The notes below the pieces were generated by a model that searched no databases, had not been told where the DNA came from, and saw only the letters and a program-made list of their open reading frames with translations. From a virus, in IMG/VR virus record IMGVR_UViG_3300023179_000105, positions 1-64,000 of that record: 64,000 bases of DNA; one strand, 5' to 3'. Positions 55,642-63,423 of this stretch are shown piece after piece. Each line of letters begins with the position of its first letter. Position 1 is the first letter of the stretch. A program made the position numbers and the translations under genes.

Positions 55642-56005
55642 TTTTTACAATCCCATAAAGAAATGCTGCATGACTGGGACTAAGCCGAACACAACCATGA
55701 GATGCAGGACGCCCCAAATTACCAGTATGTGGAGTAGCATGGATAGCATAACCGCCACTAAAAAAGATGGAGTGAGGCATCGGCGCATTATCATATTTCC
55801 TTGAGTAGTGCATTGGTTGAAGTGAATAAGGATGAAATGTTCCTGTTGGTGTGTAGTATCCTTTTCTTGCGGTTGATACAGGGAATTGATATGATCCTGA
55901 GTCTGTATCAACCTGCATCATCTGATGGCGCTTGCTGATGGTGATATCAGTCTGTGCCATTGCTGGTGTAGCAAATAGCATGGCGGCAATAATTAATTTT
56001 TTCAT
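55604..56005 (-). CDS. Exported L,D-transpeptidase (YkuD family)
   Basis: 133 residues. Signal peptide MKKLIIAAMLFATPAMA, then a compact YkuD domain: FPVSTARKGYYTPTGTF, AIHATPHTGNLGRPASHGCV with H89, H103, G104, C105 and R107 of the HGCVR catalytic motif. These enzymes form or remodel 3-3 peptidoglycan crosslinks. Most YkuD proteins are larger; this is near the minimal domain. In the periplasm it could strengthen or alter the infected wall (superinfection resistance, lysis timing). Enzyme class is firm; the role is inference. Confidence 0.87.
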   Translation of the reverse strand: MKKLIIAAMLFATPAMAQTDITISKRHQMMQVDTDSGSYQFPVSTARKGYYTPTGTFHPYSLQPMHYSRKYDNAPMPHSIFFSGGYAIHATPHTGNLGRPASHGCVRLSPSHAAFLYGIVKNDKEGTTIRIIN

Positions 56006-56466
56006 TCTATATTCACTCCTCTACATTTATCATCATTAAAAACGTAACAATAGGTCTGTATCCAGTTATGTGATATACGGTATTGTGCGTCTCTTAATCC
56101 TATTTTATTATCGCATACAAGATTATGTAGTCTATGTTCTAAAACATCTTTTACTCTGGCACCCCACATACCATTATAGGATTCAGGCCAGAGATTCCGT
56201 GTATCATTAGATCCACCGAGTTCTAAACTTATAAGATGATCTACCTCATATCCACCAGAACGTTCTATTCCATATTCTTCAAACACCTGATCCTTTTGTT
56301 TCTCGGTCACATGTCTAACAGTAGCAGTATAACCTTTTTGGCATATTTTGTCAACTGTTGCCGTTGAGTCAAATACACCAGGAGATAAATCTGAATTAGG
56401 TAAGATGGGGTCCTCTGCCCATGCCAATGAAGGCAATAGACAGAGGACTATGATTAGATTTCGCAT
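56002..56466 (-). CDS. Exported HNH-like endonuclease
   Basis: 154 residues. Signal peptide MRNLIIVLCLLPSLAWA, then YEVDHLISLELGGSNDTRNL (D76-H77, N87, N91) and GARVKDVLEHRLHNLVC. This is a beta-beta-alpha-metal-like HNH core found in secreted bacterial proteins. It would sit in the periplasm, where it could cut DNA entering from other phages. The neighbouring exported transpeptidase supports a shared cell-envelope theme. Activity is inferred. Confidence 0.75.
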   Translation of the reverse strand: MRNLIIVLCLLPSLAWAEDPILPNSDLSPGVFDSTATVDKICQKGYTATVRHVTEKQKDQVFEEYGIERSGGYEVDHLISLELGGSNDTRNLWPESYNGMWGARVKDVLEHRLHNLVCDNKIGLRDAQYRISHNWIQTYCYVFNDDKCRGVNIE

Positions 56467-57128
56467 TATATTTTCCTCATTAAAGGATAATTACTATCAC
56501 ATTTAATATTATTAACAAAAAAGACTTGCGTTAATCTTGGTTGTGATGAAGAATAATAACTACTGGCGGCGTGATATTCTTCACCATCATAAGCAACTAA
56601 TCTATTATAAATGTTATTAAATCTGGCCGTTTCTTCAAAATGTGAATTATGTTCTTTTAATTTATCATCATAATTTGGAATTATATTTCCTTTAAAAAAA
56701 TTATGTTTATATTTCAGATATGAGTCCTGATTGAAAAAAGAATTCTGTCGATAAATTGATGTTCCTGATTCTTTTTCTATATTAGGTGTTAAGTAAATTA
56801 TGCCCGCTAATATATTAATTTTATCTTTATGTACCCACCCTATATTTTTTATTGAATTTTTGTCAGTAGAATAAGGATATATTTTTTGAAATGAACTATA
56901 AACATTCCAATCTAATCTACAATAATTCGTATCATAAAATATAGAAAATAATTTTTTACAGAATTGTTCCCATAAATTTCTATTTAATAAAGATAAGCAT
57001 TTTGTTCTTTCTCCAGGCGCTTGACCATTTTCACACTTGGTATAATCTAAAGATAAGGCGAAATCTCTCACCTCATCTGGATTTTCATAAAAATTATCTA
57101 TACATATGGTCGGAAACCTTTTTATCAT
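56466..57128 (-). CDS. DUF6445-like oxygenase-type protein
   Basis: 220 residues. CIDNFYENPDEVRDFALSLD, GWVHKDKINILAGIIYLTPN, GTSIYRQNSF, FNNIYNRLVAYDGEEYHAAS and QPRLTQVFFVN are the motif set of a 2OG-Fe(II)-like family common in T4-like phages. The HxD pair appears as H-K-D (VHKDK), with a distal His in EYHAA and a C-terminal Arg (PRLTQ). Substrate unknown. Confidence 0.72.
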   Translation of the reverse strand: MIKRFPTICIDNFYENPDEVRDFALSLDYTKCENGQAPGERTKCLSLLNRNLWEQFCKKLFSIFYDTNYCRLDWNVYSSFQKIYPYSTDKNSIKNIGWVHKDKINILAGIIYLTPNIEKESGTSIYRQNSFFNQDSYLKYKHNFFKGNIIPNYDDKLKEHNSHFEETARFNNIYNRLVAYDGEEYHAASSYYSSSQPRLTQVFFVNNIKCDSNYPLMRKI

Positions 57129-57132
57129 TATA

Positions 57133-59025
57133 TCAGATTTCGCATCCGCCAGCGGTACAGGCTAATGTCTGCACACCTTCAACATTATCTTCTATCTCAA
57201 CCAAACTATCCCAATCAAGTGATTTTGGAATTGATGGTAACATGGCATCATATAAATCCTTTGTAATCTCCTCGTAAGGCGCCTGACGATATGAACCACC
57301 ATCGTGTGGTAAGAACGATACACCAGACATTTCATCAAAGTGATCATACACCCACGCACCAACTTTCATCCATTCTTCTTCACGAACGTTGATTGTAACA
57401 GATGGCTTGTGTTCACACCATGCTTCCTGATACACAGCCCATAGTTCGAGATGTTTGATTGCATCAATATCGTCTCTTACAACTGCACCCTTTGGTGCTT
57501 TCATCGGAAAAGAGAATACGGTTGTGGACTCAGGCTTCATAACATCTGGCTCCCAAGGCACACCCTTATCCTTCATAAACTTTGTGAGAGGATCTTTGTT
57601 ATCCGCACGAACACGACGTATATAGTATTGACTATGGCGAGGATGAATGCCAGAAGCAGAATCACAAAGTTGTGAAACAGTACCAGAAGGCTTAACGCAA
57701 GTGATAGCAGCAGCGACATTAATGCCAAGAGTAGTGGCCAATTCATTATTCACCTTTACAGCATGATCACGAAGAGAAGCAAGACGTTCCTTGATACCTT
57801 TGTCATCGGGATTGTTAAACAACTTGGAGTCGTAGATGCCTGTAAGAGAAACACCAAGTAGTCTTTCTTCTTCGGCGTTCTTAACCCAAATCTTTCTTAG
57901 GTAGGGAAAATCCGTAAGAGTAGATTGAAAAGTACCAAGGATAGTAGCAACCTCAATCTTATCCTTAATATTTTCCATTGTGTCATCGGCGCGGATAACG
58001 ACCTCTGTAAGGTTGCAGAAACCATAAGGTCGTAATATAATTTCGCTACACGGATTTGTGCCAAATAGTTGATCAGGATTTCTTCTTCCATTTCGTTTTG
58101 CGATTGTTTGACATGCTTCACGACTGAATAATCCTCTCTCACCTGATTTACTTTCGTATAATGAAATCCACTCGGCCATGAATGTGCCGATTTCCGGTTT
58201 CTCATTATACACGGCAGAGTTGTTTGATAATGCTCGTTGAGGGTTTGCTTCCCACCATGCACCTGCCTTAGCATGACGCATACGATCATCTGATAAGTTG
58301 GATAGACTGATCATAGCAGAACGACGAACGCCACCAACTACAACTACTTCACCAATCTTACACATAATGTCATGGCACTCTAATGATGTAAGACGACGAC
58401 CATGAGCATTACGAAACATCTTTACAACAAACTTAAATAGTTCCGAAAGTGGGCCAGGCCCAGATGAACGGCCACCAAATGTCTTCAAGGGAGCACCTGC
58501 TGGTCGAACCTTGGTCAGGTCCCACTTTGGAACTTCGCCCGTATAGAGAAGCGCAATAAGCATACGGAGAGCCTTTGCCCATCCTTCCTTACTGTCTCTT
58601 ACGACGATTACGGTTTCAGAGTCAAATAGTTTCTCTGGAATTTCTGGCAACTGATTAATAAATTGACGTTCAACGGAGAAACCAACACCAGTACCACATA
58701 AAAGAATAAACATGGCCTCATCAAATGCTTTGGGATCATCAATAGGCAAGAATGAACAGTTATAACCACATGTGTTATCACGTTCTAATGCTTTGCCGGA
58801 TGTCATCAAGGCACGCATAGATGGCATAACTTTAAGATCAATAATTGCTTTCTTTACCTTCTCACGAACAGGACCCATATCATAGTTATAATTACTGGTG
58901 AGATGATTATGCATAAAGGTAAGATATCGTTCAACTGTTTCCTCCCAATTTTCTCTTCGGTTCAATTCAGGTAGATATCTTGAGTATCTTGACTTGTAAA
59001 TAAATTCTTGATATAGACTGTCCAT
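57133..59025 (-). CDS. nrdJ: Class II (adenosylcobalamin-dependent) ribonucleotide reductase
   Basis: 630 residues. DNTCGYNCSF near residue 85, FGTNPCSEIILRPYGFCNLT with C326/E328 (radical site) and C337, ITCVKPSGTVSQLCDSASGI and the C-terminal redox pair TLACTAGGCEI (C623, C628) identify the monomeric B12-dependent enzyme of the Lactobacillus RTPR type. It makes dNTPs without oxygen or a second subunit. Next to ThyX and near a glutaredoxin, it forms a nucleotide supply group. The 34-base gap upstream has no cobalamin riboswitch. Confidence 0.93.
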   Translation of the reverse strand: MDSLYQEFIYKSRYSRYLPELNRRENWEETVERYLTFMHNHLTSNYNYDMGPVREKVKKAIIDLKVMPSMRALMTSGKALERDNTCGYNCSFLPIDDPKAFDEAMFILLCGTGVGFSVERQFINQLPEIPEKLFDSETVIVVRDSKEGWAKALRMLIALLYTGEVPKWDLTKVRPAGAPLKTFGGRSSGPGPLSELFKFVVKMFRNAHGRRLTSLECHDIMCKIGEVVVVGGVRRSAMISLSNLSDDRMRHAKAGAWWEANPQRALSNNSAVYNEKPEIGTFMAEWISLYESKSGERGLFSREACQTIAKRNGRRNPDQLFGTNPCSEIILRPYGFCNLTEVVIRADDTMENIKDKIEVATILGTFQSTLTDFPYLRKIWVKNAEEERLLGVSLTGIYDSKLFNNPDDKGIKERLASLRDHAVKVNNELATTLGINVAAAITCVKPSGTVSQLCDSASGIHPRHSQYYIRRVRADNKDPLTKFMKDKGVPWEPDVMKPESTTVFSFPMKAPKGAVVRDDIDAIKHLELWAVYQEAWCEHKPSVTINVREEEWMKVGAWVYDHFDEMSGVSFLPHDGGSYRQAPYEEITKDLYDAMLPSIPKSLDWDSLVEIEDNVEGVQTLACTAGGCEI

Positions 59026-59058
59026 TCTTATTCCTCTACGATACGGTTAAATTTGTTA

Positions 59059-59787
59059 TTACCAAAATGGCCACCATGGTTTATCTTTAGCATCAGGCAC
59101 ATCCTCAGAAAACCAATATTCTCTTAGTGATGGGAAATGTTGTAGTATTTCTTTGCGGGCACCAATAGCAATTTCTCTATGTTCTTTCTGTGTGCCTTCT
59201 GTAGCACGAACATCGATGTAATGAATCCAAGAACGAAGCGTTCCGGACATATATAGACGGGTTGTGGTCAGACCTTCTGGTAGAACCACTCTTGCCTGTT
59301 CTTTAGCAACACCATTTTCAATAGCCCACTTATAAGCAAGTCCTGCTTCGTGTGATTGTTGTAGTTGCTTGGCCTTCCATTGCTTACACAATAGTTCATC
59401 AGACGTTTCAATAGAGTTTTGTCTATTCTTTTTATCCTGTAATCGTGCTTCTCTCTCAACAAATCCTAAATCTTTTGTTGGGTCAGCATAACGTTGACTA
59501 AACTCCTGAAATGAAAACGACCGATGCCTAATAATCTGATGTGAAATGTCTCTTGTCGTTTCAATATCCATAGTGATAGAAACCATTTCAAATGGCGACC
59601 AGTGTTTATTCTTAATTAGATACTTGAGGAGTTTAGGTGCTGTTAGTGTATTGTTTTGATTTGATGGATTAGAAACTCTGGCAGTATAAGCAATAAACTC
59701 TTCCGCGGTCATTTGCTGACCTGCTTTTGTATATGGAGAGTCCAACCTTATTGTTGGTTGTGTGATTGCGATTATACTTACAGCCAT
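59059..59787 (-). CDS. thyX: Flavin-dependent thymidylate synthase ThyX
   Basis: 242 residues. RHRSFSFQEFSQRY (87-100) is the ThyX signature RHR-x(7)-S-x-R; PEGLTTTRLYMSGTLRSWIH and IDVRATEGTQKEHREIA are the dUMP/FAD-binding parts. ThyX makes dTMP from dUMP with FAD and methylene-THF. It overlaps the small gene upstream by ten bases and directly precedes nrdJ in the operon. Confidence 0.95.
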   Translation of the reverse strand: MAVSIIAITQPTIRLDSPYTKAGQQMTAEEFIAYTARVSNPSNQNNTLTAPKLLKYLIKNKHWSPFEMVSITMDIETTRDISHQIIRHRSFSFQEFSQRYADPTKDLGFVEREARLQDKKNRQNSIETSDELLCKQWKAKQLQQSHEAGLAYKWAIENGVAKEQARVVLPEGLTTTRLYMSGTLRSWIHYIDVRATEGTQKEHREIAIGARKEILQHFPSLREYWFSEDVPDAKDKPWWPFW

Positions 59788-59990
59788 TTTTTAGTTCCTA
59801 AAGATTGACCTATTTCTTCAATTGTTTCTTTCACATGAAACTTTTCACCTGAAACAACAGCAATCTCTGTGTATTTACCTGACGAATAATTCCAAGGACG
59901 AATTGATACAATATGGTCTGGGTTTATATAAACTTCTTTGCCTGATGTCGTAGCATCATGAACGTTTAATGACAATTTCAATATTTTCAT
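59778..59990 (-). CDS. Small FlbD-like protein, paralogue A
   Basis: 70 residues from the ATG at 59990. EVYINPDHIVSIRPWNYSSG and YTEIAVVSGEKFHVKETIEE resemble small FlbD-type proteins ('x-(V/I)-x-x-I-N-x-x-x-I-x-x-(I/V)'). A tandem copy lies upstream. Function unknown. Confidence 0.66.
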   Translation of the reverse strand: MKILKLSLNVHDATTSGKEVYINPDHIVSIRPWNYSSGKYTEIAVVSGEKFHVKETIEEIGQSLGTKKWL

Positions 59991-59991
59991 A

Positions 59992-60201
59992 TTATTTTCC
60001 TTCATTAATAATTTTAATGACCTCGGACAAACCTTCTTCAACATTCCATTTTTGCGGCGGGCCAAACCCACCAATAATTACCGTTGCTAATGAACCACCG
60101 TTTGTAGGTTCTTCAAAAACAGAAACGATACATTCTGAATTAATGTAAAGAGGATTACCTTTATATCTATCACTAATGTTAGTGAATTTTAACATTTTCA
60201 T
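59992..60201 (-). CDS. Small FlbD-like protein, paralogue B
   Basis: 69 residues from the ATG at 60201 (NPLYINSECIVSVFEEP, LATVIIGGFGPPQKWNVEEG). Same layout as the downstream copy: strand-turn-strand with 'YIN-x-(D/E)-x-IVS(I/V)'. It overlaps the primase by four bases. Confidence 0.66.
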   Translation of the reverse strand: MKMLKFTNISDRYKGNPLYINSECIVSVFEEPTNGGSLATVIIGGFGPPQKWNVEEGLSEVIKIINEGK

Positions 60202-61196
60202 ATTTTTGCCCACTGGTTCAGGTTCATCGTAGCATGAAGGCCGTTATGTGTATGTATATCTATAATGTGCTGGATAATAGAAGCGGACATACCTGAAAGT
60301 ATCATTTCATTTATATCTTTTTGCTTGATAGTATCAGGCCAAATACAAACATCATATCCTCTTTCAATTGCTTTCCTCATATTAGAAACAATCTGTTTAT
60401 TCCTCGGTTCATTATCATATACGAAAGTATATTGATAGTCAAGACCTATAATTCGTGAAGCAACCATAAGGTTAGCATCCATAGTAGCAACAGCATTTTG
60501 AATAAAGAGGGAGTCAATAGGTCCTTCAACCACATATATCCTTTTCTTCAAGTCAACTTTATTCCATCCGAAAAGTTTTATACAGTCTTCGGAAATTTTT
60601 ATTGTTATGTATTTGATTTTGGAAGGACCGATAGCACGGCCTTGAACACCTTGTAGAATACCATCCTTATCATAAAATGGAATAACGATCCGGTCTTCCT
60701 TATATAGCTCCTTGGTATTCTCTGGAATCAACTCCTGAATAAATTCTTTGAAGTCCGAGGCATAAAAAAATCCCTCTAATGGCACTTGTCTATGCTTGAG
60801 ATATAACTTTGCTGGATGGTCTTCGGAGAGCACCTGGACGGGTGGAAGGTTAATCGTCTTTGGTATATTGAAAGTGGGTTTACTCACAAAATCCGCTACA
60901 TTTACGTTATTTGATGTATTAGACCGCTCAAACTTTTCCAACAAATATTCTTTATAAAGGTGTGGGTCTTCCTGTTTCATAAAGTTCACAAAGGAAGTGG
61001 AAGCACCACAGTTATGACACATAAAGAAAAAGGCATCTTTCCGTTTGTAGATATATCCACGGGCCTTAATTTTATTTTTGGTGGAATCTCCACATACAGG
61101 ACAACGGAAGTTCCATAAAAATTCCCCCCTTGCTTTAAACTGCTGGAGTTTTGGGGCAAGGAGGGAGACGTATTTTTTATCAATATATAAGGACAT
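60198..61196 (-). CDS. gp61: DNA primase gp61
   Basis: 332 residues. The zinc ribbon has C32-P-V-C35 and C60-H-N-C63; IYVVEGPIDSLFIQNAVA is the Toprim Glu motif and FVYDNEPRNKQIV the Asp motif. This matches T4 gp61, which makes RNA primers with the gp41 helicase. T4 gp61 is of similar length. A near-consensus sigma70 promoter lies just upstream. It leads the operon down to RNR. Confidence 0.92.
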   Translation of the reverse strand: MSLYIDKKYVSLLAPKLQQFKARGEFLWNFRCPVCGDSTKNKIKARGYIYKRKDAFFFMCHNCGASTSFVNFMKQEDPHLYKEYLLEKFERSNTSNNVNVADFVSKPTFNIPKTINLPPVQVLSEDHPAKLYLKHRQVPLEGFFYASDFKEFIQELIPENTKELYKEDRIVIPFYDKDGILQGVQGRAIGPSKIKYITIKISEDCIKLFGWNKVDLKKRIYVVEGPIDSLFIQNAVATMDANLMVASRIIGLDYQYTFVYDNEPRNKQIVSNMRKAIERGYDVCIWPDTIKQKDINEMILSGMSASIIQHIIDIHTHNGLHATMNLNQWAKI

Positions 61197-61223
61197 ATTC
61201 CACCGTATTCATAATGAACTTGT

Positions 61224-61252
61224 ATTCTATATCATAGTCAACTCTATGTCAA
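61224..61252 (-). promoter_or_regulatory. Sigma70 promoter before gp61
   Basis: Minus strand: -35 TTGACA (61252-61247), 17-base spacer, -10 TAGAAT (61229-61224), 28 bases before the gp61 ATG at 61196. No copy of the early-module dyad is seen upstream. Confidence 0.78.
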
Positions 61253-61253
61253 C

Positions 61254-61589
61254 TTATTTTTTTAAGTATGGTCTCATTTGTTGTAAGACTTCCTTCAAAC
61301 TATCAATCTCTTTACGGAGGTCTTGTCTATCACCATCAACCACAGGAATACGTGATTCAAGTTTTGTTTTTATTGAATCCATGGTTTCTTCTATATGGTC
61401 TACCTTTTGCTCAAGGTAAACTACTCTTTGCTGTAGTTCCATATCTTTGACCTTAAAGTCGCCTACAGTTATAAAGTAGGCGGCAATAAGGCCTCCCACA
61501 CCAATAATGGCGGAGATTAAATGTGGAACTTTGTTTATAGCAAATCCACCAACTTCATTATCAAAGTCGTTGGTGTTTCTGTTAGTCAT
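61254..61589 (-). CDS. Coiled-coil membrane protein, candidate inner-membrane spanin
   Basis: 111 residues from the ATG at 61589. One membrane span around residues 20-40 (PHLISAIIGVGGLIAAYFIT) followed by a long coiled coil (ELQQRVVYLEQKVDHIEETM, KEIDSLKEVLQQM). This matches the i-spanin layout, and it follows the holin and endolysin genes. A small lipoprotein at 37575-37694 could be the o-spanin, but the two are far apart. Other coiled-coil membrane roles are possible. Confidence 0.66.
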   Translation of the reverse strand: MTNRNTNDFDNEVGGFAINKVPHLISAIIGVGGLIAAYFITVGDFKVKDMELQQRVVYLEQKVDHIEETMDSIKTKLESRIPVVDGDRQDLRKEIDSLKEVLQQMRPYLKK

Positions 61590-61606
61590 TACTGCTATCA
61601 ACCTTT

Positions 61607-62002
61607 CTATCCTCCCCGTCTTTTTGAAGGGTGCTTGGGAGGGTCTAACCCTTCATTTATTTCATCGTCTACACCTTGTATAGACGGTGAAATGGCGTCT
61701 TGCGTTTCAGCCTGAGCGAACAATCTCGTTCTCAGTATATTCTCTTGCCCTCTGGTCCAGGCAGAAATGCCTATTACAACACCCATAGCCATGTGATAGA
61801 AACCAGAATCCTTCAAAGTCATAGGATCCCACTTAAACTCATTACCGGTTTCTTTGGCATAATGAAAAGCAATCAAAGGGAAGATTATAAAATCACAGAC
61901 ACATACCGCGAAATACTGCCAAGCCATCATCGGCCGCCAGTATTTTGTTATCCAAGGTTCATCTTCAAGGACGACCTTGGGTAATGGGAATTTCTTAGCC
62001 AT
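61607..62002 (-). CDS. Holin (3-TM, gene-transfer-agent type)
   Basis: 131 residues from the ATG at 62002. ITKYWRPMMAWQYFAVCVCD with FIIFPLIAFHY and FYHMAMGVVIGISAWTRGQE form the pattern of the three-membrane-span holin family known from gene transfer agents and phages of alphaproteobacteria and others. It overlaps the endolysin stop by eight bases. The C-terminal ~30 residues are charged and cytoplasmic. Confidence 0.82.
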   Translation of the reverse strand: MAKKFPLPKVVLEDEPWITKYWRPMMAWQYFAVCVCDFIIFPLIAFHYAKETGNEFKWDPMTLKDSGFYHMAMGVVIGISAWTRGQENILRTRLFAQAETQDAISPSIQGVDDEINEGLDPPKHPSKRRGG

Positions 62003-62669
62003 TATTTTCCTCTGGTTCAAATGGCAACCCTTGGGCAATTACTGGCAAAGGTTCGACCGGTTCAACTGGTCTTGAAGGTAGATCCTGTTTAGGTTCTTCC
62101 TGTTTTGGTTTAGGTGGCAAATCCTTAACCTGTTCTGCCTTATCTAATGCTCTCTTTGCCCTTTGGACTTTTGCTAAACGGTCTTCAAGACCATTATAAC
62201 CGCCATTAACTTTTCTTGTTATCTGTTTACCGTTATCAGCATCGGCCAGTTCATTTAATCCTCTGTCCTGCCAATACTGTGCGGCGGTCAAAACTGAAAC
62301 CTCTGGTGTTGCTGCCAACTCTGGGTTATTTTCTAAATCGTATCCCAGTTTCTTACCATATGTGCGATAGTTGGCACGGCCTGTAATCTGTAATACACCT
62401 CGGCCTTTATATCTACGACCATCACCTTTTCTAACATTACCTAAATCTTTTCTACCTTCGTATGCTGCGCCAGATGCGTATTCTTCGGTAGTTCTAAAAT
62501 GGTCGCTTTCGTGTGCGATCTGTGCTAAAAAATGTGCTATTCTTAACTTTGTATTAATTTTATACTTTTCAAGTGCCGCAGGTAAATACTTCACTAATCC
62601 ATCAACAACCTTTTTATTTACAGAAGCACCAGCAACGTCTTTCAATAACTCTGGTGTTATTCTATACAT
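61995..62669 (-). CDS. Endolysin, GH19 chitinase-like muramidase
   Basis: 224 residues. IAHFLAQIAHESDHFRTTEE (E54 and E62/E63 as the catalytic acids), AAYEGRKDLGN, GDGRRYKGRGVLQITGRANY and AQYWQDRGLNELAD are the GH19 endolysin signature. The C-terminal ~50 residues are Pro/Glu-rich (KQEEPKQDLPSRPVEPVEPL) with no clear wall-binding domain. No signal peptide, so export through the holin is expected. It sits in a lysis group with the holin and spanin-like protein. Confidence 0.93.
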   Translation of the reverse strand: MYRITPELLKDVAGASVNKKVVDGLVKYLPAALEKYKINTKLRIAHFLAQIAHESDHFRTTEEYASGAAYEGRKDLGNVRKGDGRRYKGRGVLQITGRANYRTYGKKLGYDLENNPELAATPEVSVLTAAQYWQDRGLNELADADNGKQITRKVNGGYNGLEDRLAKVQRAKRALDKAEQVKDLPPKPKQEEPKQDLPSRPVEPVEPLPVIAQGLPFEPEENNG

Positions 62670-62672
62670 GGT

Positions 62673-63029
62673 TTATCCTTTATATCTAACGTACCTCATT
62701 TCGCCAGTTTTCTCATTCTGGACTATGATAGGTCCTTTATTCTTATTAGCATATTCTCTAATTTCGGAGAAACAATCATCCTCTTCAAGGTATGTTCTCC
62801 AGTGCTTATTCTTTCTTTTCTGCATAGTCAGACTATGAAATATAGCAGAGGACACCTCAAACACGGCAGCCTCAGCAAAGTTTGGTTTTCTACGGCGAAG
62901 CATAGGCATCATCTGTGATGGTCTGCCTGGTTCACCCCAATTGGCAGGTTTACCGGCCTTACTAACACCGGCACCGGCGACATCACCGCCACCTATATTA
63001 ACTGTTGGAGCACCATCTTCTTTAATCAT
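62673..63029 (-). CDS. Conserved T4-like protein, unknown
   Basis: 118 residues. The Gly-rich start (MIKEDGAPTVNIGGGDVAGA, GVSKAGKPANWGEPGRP) followed by MLRRRKPNFAEAAVFEVSSA and REYANKNKGPIIVQNEKTGE is found in T4-like marine phages. The start type 'D-x-PTNN-(V/I)-GGG-x-VAG' is typical of small structural or packaging-associated proteins. Function unknown. Confidence 0.7.
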   Translation of the reverse strand: MIKEDGAPTVNIGGGDVAGAGVSKAGKPANWGEPGRPSQMMPMLRRRKPNFAEAAVFEVSSAIFHSLTMQKRKNKHWRTYLEEDDCFSEIREYANKNKGPIIVQNEKTGEMRYVRYKG

Positions 63030-63417
63030 CGAAATTCCTTAATCTGTTTGCTATAACCATGTCTACTGGTATTTCTTCTTGTCTTACATGGTATTTATTA
63101 AACGAGACGGTTAACCGATTGGGCATATATTTAAGAAATATAAGAATTGTTTTGAGTAGTGGATAGTCGTCTTGGTCGACCTTGAAGAATAGCATATTGA
63201 CGGTGGGTTCGACACCAAAGACATTTGAGAGAATGATAACGTGGTTTAAAACCAGTCTCTCTTTGAACTCACCTGTTTGTCTATATTTTCTCAATAACCT
63301 TTTAACATACTTTATACGTTTGAGATCGTCCTCAAACTCTGATTGGAGTATATGAGGACGATCATAACATTTTGCAGCATATATCAAAAAATTACCATCA
63401 TTTAAATCATTTATCAT
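63022..63417 (-). CDS. Conserved T4-like protein (DUF7207 type)
   Basis: 131 residues. NFLIYAAKCYDRPHILQSEF, EDDLKRIKYVKRLLRKYRQT and ERLVLNHVIILSNVFGVEPT with MLFFKVDQDDYPLLKTILIF form a well-conserved pattern in T4-like cyanophages and relatives. Function unknown, no catalytic motif. It overlaps the next gene by eight bases. Confidence 0.75.
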   Translation of the reverse strand: MINDLNDGNFLIYAAKCYDRPHILQSEFEDDLKRIKYVKRLLRKYRQTGEFKERLVLNHVIILSNVFGVEPTVNMLFFKVDQDDYPLLKTILIFLKYMPNRLTVSFNKYHVRQEEIPVDMVIANRLRNFDD

Positions 63418-63423
63418 TACATT

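Noticed and set aside
59026-59058. Cobalamin riboswitch before the B12-dependent RNR
   Set aside because: The gap is only 34 bases and the gene is within an operon, too short for the known riboswitch.
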